In this document: positions 25,420-33,685 of the stretch, in pieces | Layout of the letters: every line of letters starts with the position of its first letter | How positions within the stretch are numbered: position 1 is the first letter of the stretch | Assembly (NCBI GenBank): GCA_001708385.1 | Contig: CP012388.1 | Coordinates: forward strand, 4,078,803-4,142,802 | Source: Flavobacterium psychrophilum | GTDB lineage: Bacteria; Bacteroidota; Bacteroidia; Flavobacteriales; Flavobacteriaceae | Direction: 5' to 3' | DNA length: 64,000 bases | Notes under the pieces: model-generated | Databases searched by the model: none | Told to the model about the DNA's origin: nothing | The model's input: only the letters and a program-made list of their open reading frames with translations | Translations under genes and position numbers: made by a program

Positions 25420-26394
25420 TTAAAACAGGTCGTTTGCAGTGATACTCTTGTCGTGCTTGGTATAATCTACCGGGCGTTTGGCAAAGAAATCATCAAGGCT
25501 GTTGGCAAATACTTCTTCTTCAAACCATGCCATAGGTTTGTACTCTTCCTGGCTTACATTAAATATGGTTTCAATACCAATTTGTGTAAGGCTTTCATCG
25601 ATCCTGAACTTCATAAAGTTCACCAGGTCGTGTTTTTTGATGATTTCAATTTCGCCATCTTCAAATATCCAGTCAAGGATATTTGCTTCAACTTTAATAG
25701 AGTCTTTAACCGCCTGCCTGATAAGCTCTACCGTTTCAGCATCAAAATAGTCAGGGTGTTCTTCCCTTATCTTGTTTACAATATATATACCTGCATTGGC
25801 GTGTACCTGCTCATCTACAGATGTCCATGCGATAATGTTGCTTACATTCTTCATATACCCCTTAAAACGGGTAAACGATAGTATGATAGCAAACTGGCTG
25901 AACAGCGATACATTCTCAATTAAGATAGAGAACAGTATAAGCGATACTACATACTTTTTGTTGTCCTGGCTTTTGGTATCTTTAAGTACATCACTTAAGT
26001 AGTTAACGCGTTCCATAATAACCGGAATATCCATTAACTTCTCAAACTCGTTGTTATAGCCCAGTACTTCAAGAAGTCGTGAATACGCTTCTGAGTGCCT
26101 GAATTCACATTCTGCAAAAGTACTTCCTAATCCGTTAAACTCCGGCTTCGGAAAATGCTCATAGATATTACCCCAAAAGCTTTTAACGGCGACCTCAATC
26201 TGCGCAATTGCTAAAAGGCTGTGTTTTATGGCGGTTTTCTCGGCTCGGTCAAGGTGCGAGTGAAAGTCTTGTGTATCGGCAGTAAAGTCTACTTCGCTGT
26301 GTACCCAGTAGGCTTTATTAATAGCTTCGGTGTATTTAAGTACTTCCGGGTACTCAAACGGCTTATAGTTGATTCGTTTATCGAAGATTGACAT
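25420..26394 (-). CDS. nrdB: Class I ribonucleotide reductase, small subunit (class Id, Mn-type pattern)
   Basis: Radical-generating subunit, 324 residues from the ATG at 26394 (MSIFDKRINYKPFEYPEV); an in-frame ATG 66 bases upstream would add residues not expected in homologues. Metal ligands can be placed: Glu67 (AIAQIEVAV), Glu97 and His100 (ECEFRHSEAY), Glu160 (SILIENVS), Glu195 and His198 (SVDEQVHANA), with the radical tyrosine equivalent at Tyr104. Glu67 in place of the Asp of class Ia proteins, and absence of nrdI nearby, agree with class Id enzymes, which use a dimanganese centre activated by superoxide. This is from the F. johnsoniae precedent; metal use here is inferred. First gene of nrdBA. 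Confidence 0.95.
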   Translation of the reverse strand: MSIFDKRINYKPFEYPEVLKYTEAINKAYWVHSEVDFTADTQDFHSHLDRAEKTAIKHSLLAIAQIEVAVKSFWGNIYEHFPKPEFNGLGSTFAECEFRHSEAYSRLLEVLGYNNEFEKLMDIPVIMERVNYLSDVLKDTKSQDNKKYVVSLILFSILIENVSLFSQFAIILSFTRFKGYMKNVSNIIAWTSVDEQVHANAGIYIVNKIREEHPDYFDAETVELIRQAVKDSIKVEANILDWIFEDGEIEIIKKHDLVNFMKFRIDESLTQIGIETIFNVSQEEYKPMAWFEEEVFANSLDDFFAKRPVDYTKHDKSITANDLF

Positions 26395-26473
26395 ATATAG
26401 AGTTTTAATTGACGTTTTTCTGATTAGAAAATGAGTTTCCGGAACCGGATTATATATCATTTTCTGTGTTTAA

Positions 26474-26504
26474 CAAATGTAAGGCATACTCAAATTTTGT
26501 TCAA
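26474..26504 (-). promoter_or_regulatory. Promoter of nrdBA
   Basis: On the minus strand TACATTTG (26474-26481) is a perfect Bacteroidetes -7 box, with TTG (26502-26504) 20 bases upstream as the -33 element. Transcription would begin near 26468, leaving about 75 bases before the preferred nrdB start. Confidence 0.6.
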
Positions 26505-26816
26505 TAGGTTATTCGTAGTTATAAAAATTACTTATTAACACTATTGATAATCAGCAGTTTGTGTTTTTTAACAAAATTTTATTAACAATGATTCTAAATA
26601 GTGTAACCTGCATTGTTATAAGGGAATCTGAAAAATGAAGAGTGGAGTTATAAACAATTTGGTAACGGAAAATATTTTCTGTAAACAGGCAGTTATCAAC
26701 AGGTAAAATCGAAAAAATTCATTTTTGAGAATCTTAAAAATGCGTAAAAGGGCTAAGCTGCCGTTTTAAATGTTGGGTTAACGTTAATAATGCAATGAAG
26801 TTTGGGGCAGGTTATG

Positions 26817-26824
26817 TAGCTTTG
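26817..26824 (+). promoter_or_regulatory. Candidate -7 box of the M1 peptidase gene
   Basis: TAGCTTTG matches TAnnTTTG and lies 22 bases before the ATG at 26847. No convincing -33 element is at the right distance. The gap 26505-26816 holds no gene; it contains a TTATCAACA near 26693 that is one base from a DnaA box, which I regard as weak. Confidence 0.45.
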
Positions 26825-26846
26825 TAGGGTACTCCAAATTTAGTTT

Positions 26847-28925
26847 ATGAAATTTACCCTGTCAGTATTTATACTGTTTATATACAGCCTTGGCTTTGGC
26901 CAGCAAATCCAAAAAGCCGACTTTATTACTGCAAGTGCAGACCTTTCTTTTGATGTGCCCAACAAAAAAATAATGGGTAAACTTAGCTATGCTTTTAATG
27001 TATCAGACAAGAAAATCGACACCATTTTTATAGATGCCCATAGCATGCAGTTTACCGATGTAAAAATAAATGGTAAGAAAGCGGGCTGGTCATCTTCAGC
27101 GAAAGCACTAAAGCTTTACAAAGGGTTTAAAAAAGGTAAAAATACTGTCGAATTTAATTACTCAGCCCAACCTAAACAGACCCTGTATTTTGTAAAAGAT
27201 GGGGCTGACGACCAGATTTGGACACAGGGACAGGGTAAATATACGAGCCATTGGCTGCCGAGTTTTGATGATGTAAATGAAAAAGTTATTTTTAATATAA
27301 CTGCTTCTTTCGATAAAGAATATACCGTGTTGTCTAATGGAGAGCTTAAAGTTAAAAAGACAGACAGCGACAACATAAAATGGGTGTACCAAATGGAGAA
27401 ACCCATGAGCAGTTATCTCGCGATGCTGGCTATTGGCAAGTTCAAAAAATGGCAGCAGAGCACAGCATCGGGCACTCCTCTGGAATTTTATTTAAGAGAA
27501 CAGGATAGTACTATGTTTGGCGACACCTACAGGTATAGCTGGGATATATTCAATTTCTTTGAAAGCGAAATAGGGGTTAATTATCCGTGGAAAATATACA
27601 GGCAGGTTCCGGTACTCGACTTTTTATATGCAGGAATGGAGAACACCACTTCTACCATTTTTGCACAGGATTTCGTGGTAGATTCCGTGGGGTTTAACGA
27701 CCGTACGTATACTAATGTAAACGCTCACGAATTGGCGCATCAGTGGTTTGGCGATCTTGTTACTGCCGAAAGCAGCAAGCACCACTGGCTTCATGAAGGC
27801 TTTGCAACCTACTATGCCCTGCTGGCAGAACAAAAACTTTTTGGTGATGATCATTTTAATTATGAACTGTACCAAATGGCAGAGAATCTTCAGCAGGCAT
27901 CTAAGATTGATACGATTCCGGTTATGAATGAAAAGGCAAGTACGTTGTCTTTTTATCAAAAAGGAGCATGGGCATTGCATATATTGCGCGAAGGTGTAGG
28001 ACATGATGCATTTAAAAAAGCCGTTAAGACTTATTTGGAGAAGTATGCTTTTAAAAATGTAAACACAGATGAGTTTCTGGCAGAAATAAATAGAGTGTCT
28101 GATTACGATACCAATTCATGGAAGAAACGCTGGCTTGAAAGTGGTCATTTCGAAGTAGAAGAAGCTATTGGTTTACTAAAGAAGAATGAATCGATGCAGC
28201 TTTATTTTGAGGTAGGGGAGTTGCAAAAGAACTCTTTTGCGGAGAAGAAAGAAACCTTCATAGCAATGCTAAAATCGAATGCTTTTACGGCTCTTAAAGA
28301 AGAAGCTATTTTTCAGACTGCCGACGTACCCTTTGAAGAGAAGGCCGACTTTATACGCCTGGCCCTGCAAAGTGGTGCGGTGCCTGTGCGTCAGGCGGTG
28401 GCGCGTACAGTTACTAAATTCCCCGAAAGCTTTATACCCGAATATAAAACCCTGCTATATGATGCGTCTTATATAACACGTGAAGTTGCGCTAAACATAT
28501 TGTACAAAAACTTCCCTGCCAGACAAGCTGAGTTTTTAGAAATAGGTAAAGACTGGGTTGGGTTTAGCGATAAGAACCTAAGAATATTATGGCTTACGCT
28601 TGCTTACAGGGCAAAAGACTATCGCACAGCAGATAAAGAAAGCCTCTATAAGGAACTGCAACGTTATGCATCACCCGAATATGAAAGTACTGTCAGGTTG
28701 AATGCATTGGCGAACCTATTGTATCTTGGTAAACAAGATCCTGTGGTATTGCAAAACCTTGTTAATGCTACATCGCACCATAAATGGCAGTTTTCTAAAT
28801 TCGGACGCGACAATATCCGTAAACTATTAAAAAGGGAAGGTTACCGCCAGCAATTTGAAAGTTTATTGCCGACACTACCGAATGCGGAAAAGAAAAAACT
28901 TGAAGGATTGTTAGCAGAGAAGTAA
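26847..28925 (+). CDS. M1-family zinc aminopeptidase, secreted
   Basis: A 692-residue peptidase with a signal peptide (residues 1-18, ending GFG-QQ). The exopeptidase motif GxMEN is at residues 263-266 (YAGMENTTS), the zinc site HELAH at 294-298, and the third ligand Glu317 in LHEGFATYY, giving the exact HExxH-18-E spacing. An N-terminal beta domain (residues 25-190) precedes the catalytic domain, and the C-terminal 200 residues look like HEAT/ARM-type helical repeats. It removes N-terminal residues from peptides, probably in the periplasm. Single gene convergent with the ATP-pyrophosphatase gene, 1 bp apart at the stop codons. Confidence 0.93.
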   Translation: MKFTLSVFILFIYSLGFGQQIQKADFITASADLSFDVPNKKIMGKLSYAFNVSDKKIDTIFIDAHSMQFTDVKINGKKAGWSSSAKALKLYKGFKKGKNTVEFNYSAQPKQTLYFVKDGADDQIWTQGQGKYTSHWLPSFDDVNEKVIFNITASFDKEYTVLSNGELKVKKTDSDNIKWVYQMEKPMSSYLAMLAIGKFKKWQQSTASGTPLEFYLREQDSTMFGDTYRYSWDIFNFFESEIGVNYPWKIYRQVPVLDFLYAGMENTTSTIFAQDFVVDSVGFNDRTYTNVNAHELAHQWFGDLVTAESSKHHWLHEGFATYYALLAEQKLFGDDHFNYELYQMAENLQQASKIDTIPVMNEKASTLSFYQKGAWALHILREGVGHDAFKKAVKTYLEKYAFKNVNTDEFLAEINRVSDYDTNSWKKRWLESGHFEVEEAIGLLKKNESMQLYFEVGELQKNSFAEKKETFIAMLKSNAFTALKEEAIFQTADVPFEEKADFIRLALQSGAVPVRQAVARTVTKFPESFIPEYKTLLYDASYITREVALNILYKNFPARQAEFLEIGKDWVGFSDKNLRILWLTLAYRAKDYRTADKESLYKELQRYASPEYESTVRLNALANLLYLGKQDPVVLQNLVNATSHHKWQFSKFGRDNIRKLLKREGYRQQFESLLPTLPNAEKKKLEGLLAEK

Positions 28926-28926
28926 A

Positions 28927-29625
28927 TTATTCGGGTAGTAAATCGCAAAACCAAAACTGCGATTTAAATCCGTTAGTATTATATTCCCTCATAATGACTT
29001 CACCTTTAGTAAAAACAACTGGCTTTTTAAAGTAAGGCCCGTCAAAGCAAAAGGTATGGAATTCGCCATTTTCACCGCAAATATCTACACCTTCGGGCAA
29101 ATCTGCAATAAAGCTTTCATCTATTATTCTTCCCACAAAAGAACTGTCCAGTTTGCTTCCATCAACACAAACGGTAATGGCTTTAAAACCGAGGTTTAGA
29201 AACTGTGTCAGGAGTTCTCGGGTGTCTTTCTTCCAAAGCGGAAATACAGTTTTGATACCGAAGGGTTCCAGCTGCTTTTCGCGATAGGCTTTCAGGTCTT
29301 CAAGGAATATATCGCCAAAGGCAGCACATTCAAATCCGTCAGCAACTAATCCTTCTACTTTTTCTTTTAGTAAAGCTTCGTACTCGGCATTAGTAGGCTG
29401 CGCAGGAAGTTCGACTGTCATACCGGGTATGCCAATGGCTTCTATCTGTTGCTGTAGTAATTCCTTCCGAAGACCATGCATACTAACACGGTTATAATGG
29501 GAGTTGACCGATGTAAACAATCGTTCAACACTGTAGTTGCTGTCCTGTAAAAGATAGTATAATGCTAGCGCACTGTCTTTACCTGTACTCCAGTTAAAAT
29601 AAGTTTTTGTATGGCTATTTGACAT
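28927..29625 (-). CDS. Dph6-related ATP pyrophosphatase
   Basis: A 232-residue N-type ATP pyrophosphatase (PP-loop) with the motif WSTGKDSALALYYL at residues 12-25. Other family marks are VSMHGLRKELLQQQIEAIGI, CAAFGDIFLEDLKAYREKQL and the conserved end ICGENGEFHTFCFDGPYF. Archaeal and eukaryotic relatives (Dph6) amidate diphthine; bacteria have no diphthamide, so the bacterial substrate is unknown. Cytoplasmic. A terminator lies between its start and the upstream membrane protein gene, so it is probably transcribed separately. No upstream -7 box was identified with confidence. Confidence 0.88.
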   Translation of the reverse strand: MSNSHTKTYFNWSTGKDSALALYYLLQDSNYSVERLFTSVNSHYNRVSMHGLRKELLQQQIEAIGIPGMTVELPAQPTNAEYEALLKEKVEGLVADGFECAAFGDIFLEDLKAYREKQLEPFGIKTVFPLWKKDTRELLTQFLNLGFKAITVCVDGSKLDSSFVGRIIDESFIADLPEGVDICGENGEFHTFCFDGPYFKKPVVFTKGEVIMREYNTNGFKSQFWFCDLLPE

Positions 29626-29632
29626 ATAATTA

Positions 29633-29660
29633 TTAAAAAAGCATCCCTAAAGATGCTTCT
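29633..29660 (-). terminator. Terminator of the DUF7935-like gene
   Basis: AAGCATC and GATGCTT form a 7-bp stem followed on the minus strand by six T. It lies about 25 bases beyond the stop of the gene at 29684 and just before the ATP-pyrophosphatase start. Confidence 0.6.
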
Positions 29661-29683
29661 TGATATTTTTGAACATAAGTAAT

Positions 29684-30214
29684 CTAATCCTCTCTCCAAA
29701 GTCCCGATACCTCATTTTTAAGGTGTGCAATACCAACACTGCTTGGCGTCTGCTTATCAAACAACCCTTTTAGTATGGTTTCACGAAGATCTTGCGCTGT
29801 AGCTACAGACGGATCGGCCGTTGTTTTGCGAACCATCTGAATAGTAGCATTTTTAGCGGTAGTTATAATATCCCAGCTTTCAGAAGATACATAGATCTGC
29901 TGTGCAAGGTTGTGCTCATATTCCACTTCAATTTGAGAAACCAGATAATCTTCATAGTCATGTTTGTTAGACGACTGTGGGGTAATGCGTATAAGTAGTT
30001 TTGCCGGGTTTATCCTTTCCAGGAAAAGGGTTAGCCTTTCATAAGCCTGTAGTCGAAGCGGCAATGCATTTTTTTGTGCTTCTTTATGTATTAAGTAACG
30101 GCGGCGGCCTTCCTCATTTTTGGTGTGCATGCTAAAAAAATAATATGCTACACCACCGGTAATAAGTGATGGAAGCGTATAAGCGGCAATTTCTATAAGT
30201 TTTTCAGCTATCAT
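29684..30214 (-). CDS. Membrane-anchored hypothetical protein (DUF7935-like), 176 aa
   Basis: One N-terminal transmembrane helix (residues 8-28, IAAYTLPSLITGGVAYYFF) is followed by a basic stretch and a cytoplasmic helical domain: LPLRLQAYERLTLFLERINP near 52-71 and QIEVEYEHNLAQQIYVSSE near 92-112. This pattern recalls the Bacteroidetes family named DUF7935, of unknown function; I hold that name loosely. It is followed by a hairpin terminator and appears to be a single gene. Neighbours (Dph6-like ATPase and UvrD/PcrA) give no clear functional hint. Confidence 0.7.
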   Translation of the reverse strand: MIAEKLIEIAAYTLPSLITGGVAYYFFSMHTKNEEGRRRYLIHKEAQKNALPLRLQAYERLTLFLERINPAKLLIRITPQSSNKHDYEDYLVSQIEVEYEHNLAQQIYVSSESWDIITTAKNATIQMVRKTTADPSVATAQDLRETILKGLFDKQTPSSVGIAHLKNEVSGLWRED

Positions 30215-30335
30215 AAGATATAGTTATGGTGTTTTGGTATAACGCTAGTGTAGGCGTTCGAATTGCAAGAGGCGAAAATAAGCAAATAAGTTTTTTGATG
30301 GCGTTTGCTTACCAAAAAATGTCACTTTAAATCGC

Positions 30336-30343
30336 TATTTTTG
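30336..30343 (+). promoter_or_regulatory. Candidate -7 box of the UvrD/PcrA helicase gene
   Basis: TATTTTTG matches TAnnTTTG exactly and ends 17 bases before the ATG at 30361. A -33 TTTG is not found at the usual spacing. Confidence 0.45.
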
Positions 30344-30360
30344 CATTGTAAATTGCAACA

Positions 30361-32703
30361 ATGGATATTCACAGTTATATAAGCCAGTTAAACGAAGCCC
30401 AACAGGCACCAACCCTTCAGAAAGACGGTCCGATGATCGTAATTGCAGGAGCAGGTTCGGGCAAAACAAGGGTATTAACAATACGTATTGCCTACCTGAT
30501 GAGTCAGGGGGTAGATGCCTTCAACATTCTTTCGCTAACCTTTACCAACAAGGCGGCAAAGGAGATGAAAAAACGTATCTCTGATATTGTAGGTAATTCT
30601 GAGGCTAAAAACCTATGGATGGGAACTTTCCACTCCATATTTGCCAAAATACTTCGTTTTGAAGCCGATAAGCTTGGCTATCCTTCTAACTTTAGTATAT
30701 ACGATTCGCAGGACAGTTTGCGTCTTATCGGGTCTATCATCAAAGAAAAACAGCTCGATAAGGATGTATACAAACCAAAACAGGTTTTAGGAAGGATATC
30801 AACCTATAAAAACAGCCTTATTACTGTCAAAGCGTATTATAACGACCCTGAACTTCAGGAAGCCGACGCAATGTCTAAAAAGCCGCGTCTTGGTGAAATT
30901 TATGAGGCCTATGTAGACCGTTGCTTTAAAGCAGGCGCGATGGACTTTGATGACCTTTTATTACGTACCAACGAATTGCTTACCCGATTTCCGGATGTAC
31001 TTATGAAGTACCAGGATCGATTTAGATATATACTGGTTGATGAGTACCAGGATACCAACCACTCGCAGTACCTTATTGTACGTGCACTGTCGGACAGGTT
31101 CCAGAATATTTGTGTGGTAGGCGATGATGCCCAGAGTATCTACGCATTCCGTGGCGCGAACATTAACAACATTCTTAACTTCCAGAAAGATTATGATAAT
31201 GTGCAGATGTACCGCCTTGAGCAGAACTACCGTTCGAGTAAAAATATAGTAGAGGCAGCAAACGCTATTATAGATAATAACAAGACCAAACTTGATAAAG
31301 TGGTGTGGACATCTAACGATGACGGACCAAAAATTAAGGTACACCGCAGCCTTACCGATGGTGAAGAAGGACGATTTGTTGCCAGTACCATTTTTGAAGA
31401 GAAAATGAGAAACCAGCTTACCAATAACAAGTTTGCTATTTTGTACCGTACCAATGCACAATCGCGTGCTATGGAGGATGCCCTGCGTAAGCGTGATATT
31501 CCATACCGTATCTTTGGAGGACTTTCTTTCTATCAGAGAAAAGAGATTAAAGATGTGCTATCATATTTAAGGCTTGTTATCAATCCGAAGGATGAAGAAG
31601 CACTTATGCGTGTTATCAATTATCCTGCAAGAGGTATTGGAGACAGTACTATAGAAAAGCTTACGGTTGCTGCTAACCATTACGGAAGGTCGGTTTACGA
31701 AGTTATGGAAAACATAGACCGTATAGACCTTAGGCTGAACAACGGTACTAAGAACAAGCTTCAGGATTTTGTTACCATGATTAAAAGTTTTCAGGCAATT
31801 AACGAAACGCAGGATGCTTTTTTCCTTGCCGATCACGTTGCAAAGAAAACCGGACTTATACAGGAGCTTAAGAAAGATGCAACGCCCGAAGGTATTGCAC
31901 GTATAGAGAATATAGAAGAATTACTAAATGGTATAAGGGACTTTATTGAAGGCCAGAGAGAAGTAGACGGTGCACGTGGTGCCCTTTCTGAATTCCTTGA
32001 AGATGTTGCACTGGCTACCGACCTTGATAAAGATACTGGAGATGACGACCGTGTGGCACTAATGACCATTCACCTTGCAAAAGGACTTGAATTTCCGCAC
32101 GTCTTTATAGTGGGGATGGAAGAAGACCTTTTCCCGAGTGCAATGAGTATGAATACACGTAGTGAACTGGAAGAGGAAAGAAGGCTGTTTTATGTAGCCC
32201 TTACCCGTGCCGAACATCAGGCATATCTTACGTATGCACAGTCACGTTACCGTTGGGGTAAACTTGTAGACAGCGAACCATCGCGTTTTATTGAGGAGAT
32301 TACAGAGAAATACCTTGAATTCCTTACACCGACAGAAACCAACTACCGCTATAAACCAATGATCAACGCGGATGTATTTGGTGACGTAGATAAATCGAAG
32401 TTAAGACAAACAAAACCAAACAATACACCACCACCTAAGTGGGTTACCGATAACGATCCTAAACCGGATCTGCCTATCCGTAAGCTGAAGCCAATGTCCG
32501 GTAATGCTCCGGTATCGTCAGGTCCGGCAATGCCCGACACAAAGCTGGTACCCGGCAATGTGGTAATGCACGAACGTTTTGGCAAAGGAAAAGTTATAAA
32601 TCTTGAAGGTGTTGGCGCCGATAAAAAAGCGGAAATCAACTTTGAAGTTGGCGGAATTAAAAAACTGCTGTTGCGGTTTGCCAAACTCGATATTATTGGA
32701 TAA
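30361..32703 (+). CDS. UvrD/PcrA-type superfamily 1 DNA helicase
   Basis: A 780-residue 3'-5' helicase for repair and replication-conflict resolution. In order: motif Q/I region LNEAQQAP and IVIAGAGSGKTRVLTIRI (Walker A), LTFTNKAAKEMKKRI, the DEYQDTNHSQY Walker B, VGDDAQSIYAFRGA, the motif IV YRTNAQSRAMEDAL, VALMTIHLAKGLEFPHVF and LFYVALTRAEHQAYLTYA. The last 110 residues carry a Pro-rich linker and a C-terminal fold (VVMHERFGKGKVINLEGVG) resembling the PcrA/UvrD RNA-polymerase-binding Tudor-like domain. Cytoplasmic. Single gene with a promoter-like box just upstream and a strong terminator just downstream. Confidence 0.96.
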   Translation: MDIHSYISQLNEAQQAPTLQKDGPMIVIAGAGSGKTRVLTIRIAYLMSQGVDAFNILSLTFTNKAAKEMKKRISDIVGNSEAKNLWMGTFHSIFAKILRFEADKLGYPSNFSIYDSQDSLRLIGSIIKEKQLDKDVYKPKQVLGRISTYKNSLITVKAYYNDPELQEADAMSKKPRLGEIYEAYVDRCFKAGAMDFDDLLLRTNELLTRFPDVLMKYQDRFRYILVDEYQDTNHSQYLIVRALSDRFQNICVVGDDAQSIYAFRGANINNILNFQKDYDNVQMYRLEQNYRSSKNIVEAANAIIDNNKTKLDKVVWTSNDDGPKIKVHRSLTDGEEGRFVASTIFEEKMRNQLTNNKFAILYRTNAQSRAMEDALRKRDIPYRIFGGLSFYQRKEIKDVLSYLRLVINPKDEEALMRVINYPARGIGDSTIEKLTVAANHYGRSVYEVMENIDRIDLRLNNGTKNKLQDFVTMIKSFQAINETQDAFFLADHVAKKTGLIQELKKDATPEGIARIENIEELLNGIRDFIEGQREVDGARGALSEFLEDVALATDLDKDTGDDDRVALMTIHLAKGLEFPHVFIVGMEEDLFPSAMSMNTRSELEEERRLFYVALTRAEHQAYLTYAQSRYRWGKLVDSEPSRFIEEITEKYLEFLTPTETNYRYKPMINADVFGDVDKSKLRQTKPNNTPPPKWVTDNDPKPDLPIRKLKPMSGNAPVSSGPAMPDTKLVPGNVVMHERFGKGKVINLEGVGADKKAEINFEVGGIKKLLLRFAKLDIIG

Positions 32704-32704
32704 A

Positions 32705-32739
32705 ACAAAAGCCTGCTGATAAGCAGGCTTTTGTTTTTT
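32705..32739. terminator. Bidirectional terminator
   Basis: ACAAAAGCCTGCT pairs with AGCAGGCTTTTGT around a short loop, with a T-run afterwards. It separates the helicase gene from the end of the convergent transport operon. Confidence 0.9.
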
Positions 32740-32752
32740 AACGCCGATAACA

Positions 32753-33643
32753 TTAAAGAAAGGCTTTGATAATAGTATAAGATGATGTTAATATAATTAG
32801 TATGCCGACACCAAGAAACAATGCTTTTTTATTGATTCTCGAAGCAATATAGGCACCTGCCGGAGCAGCAATGATTCCGCCTGCAACAAGTCCGGCAATA
32901 ATCTGCCAGTGGTCTACACCCAGAAAAGTTATAAATACCGAAGTAGCAAAGAAGGTTACAAAAAACTCAGCAGTATTAACCGTACCAATTGCCTGTCTTG
33001 GGTTCTTACCCTGGCTAAGCAGGTTAGAGGTAACAATTGGTCCCCATCCGCCACCACCAATGGCATCCATAAAACCGCCCACCAATGCCAGTAGTGGTGC
33101 TCTCTTTACAGGTTTTTTCTCTTTGTTTTTTTTGCTGAATCCTTTGTAAATTATGTAGATACCCAAAAAGAGTAAATAAATAGCGATGTAAGGTTTCAGA
33201 AAATCCCCATCTAACAATCCTGATACTAAATAGGCACCGGTAACAGCACCGATTACACCGGTTATTACAATCTGAAAAAACAGTTTTTTATCTATGTTTT
33301 TAAATTTGATATGCGATAACCCGGATACCCCAGTCGTAAAAACCTCTGAAGCATGTACACTGGCTGATGCAAGATTTGCAGGTATGCCAAAATTCATGAG
33401 TAATGTGGTGCAGCTTACGCCATACGCCATACCCAGGGCACCATCAATCATTTGTGCAACGAAGCCAACAACCATAAAAAAGTAAAAGTCGTTTGTAAAC
33501 GCAAGTGTCCCGTTAGAGAATTCATTAAATATAAGATACCCAAATGATACTAGTAATATACTTTTAAGAACAAGTATGGTAACCGCAATATGCCTGAAGG
33601 TTATCTTAGTGCCTATTTGTTCAATTCTTAGTGCTAAATTCAT
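32753..33643 (-). CDS. TauE/SafE (TSUP) family exporter
   Basis: A 296-residue inner-membrane protein with about eight hydrophobic segments and the family signature in both halves: MIDGALGMAYGVSCTTLLMN near residues 65-84 and FMDAIGGGGWGPIVTSNLLS near 190-210. TSUP proteins export sulfite, sulfoacetate or related sulfur compounds, or move organic acids. As last gene of a run that includes metNIQ and a Cys/Met-rich leader frame, a role in disposing of excess sulfur is a reasonable inference, not a demonstration. The gap to the upstream permease gene is 42 bp. A bidirectional terminator follows. Confidence 0.88.
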   Translation of the reverse strand: MNLALRIEQIGTKITFRHIAVTILVLKSILLVSFGYLIFNEFSNGTLAFTNDFYFFMVVGFVAQMIDGALGMAYGVSCTTLLMNFGIPANLASASVHASEVFTTGVSGLSHIKFKNIDKKLFFQIVITGVIGAVTGAYLVSGLLDGDFLKPYIAIYLLFLGIYIIYKGFSKKNKEKKPVKRAPLLALVGGFMDAIGGGGWGPIVTSNLLSQGKNPRQAIGTVNTAEFFVTFFATSVFITFLGVDHWQIIAGLVAGGIIAAPAGAYIASRINKKALFLGVGILIILTSSYTIIKAFL

Positions 33644-33685
33644 AATCTATAGTTGTAGTTAGAATGATGTTGGTTTTGGATAACT

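Noticed and set aside
26680..26710. DnaA box (TTATCAACA) near nrdBA as a replication-origin signal
   Set aside because: Only one imperfect box, no cluster, no dnaA, dnaN or AT-rich unwinding repeats nearby.
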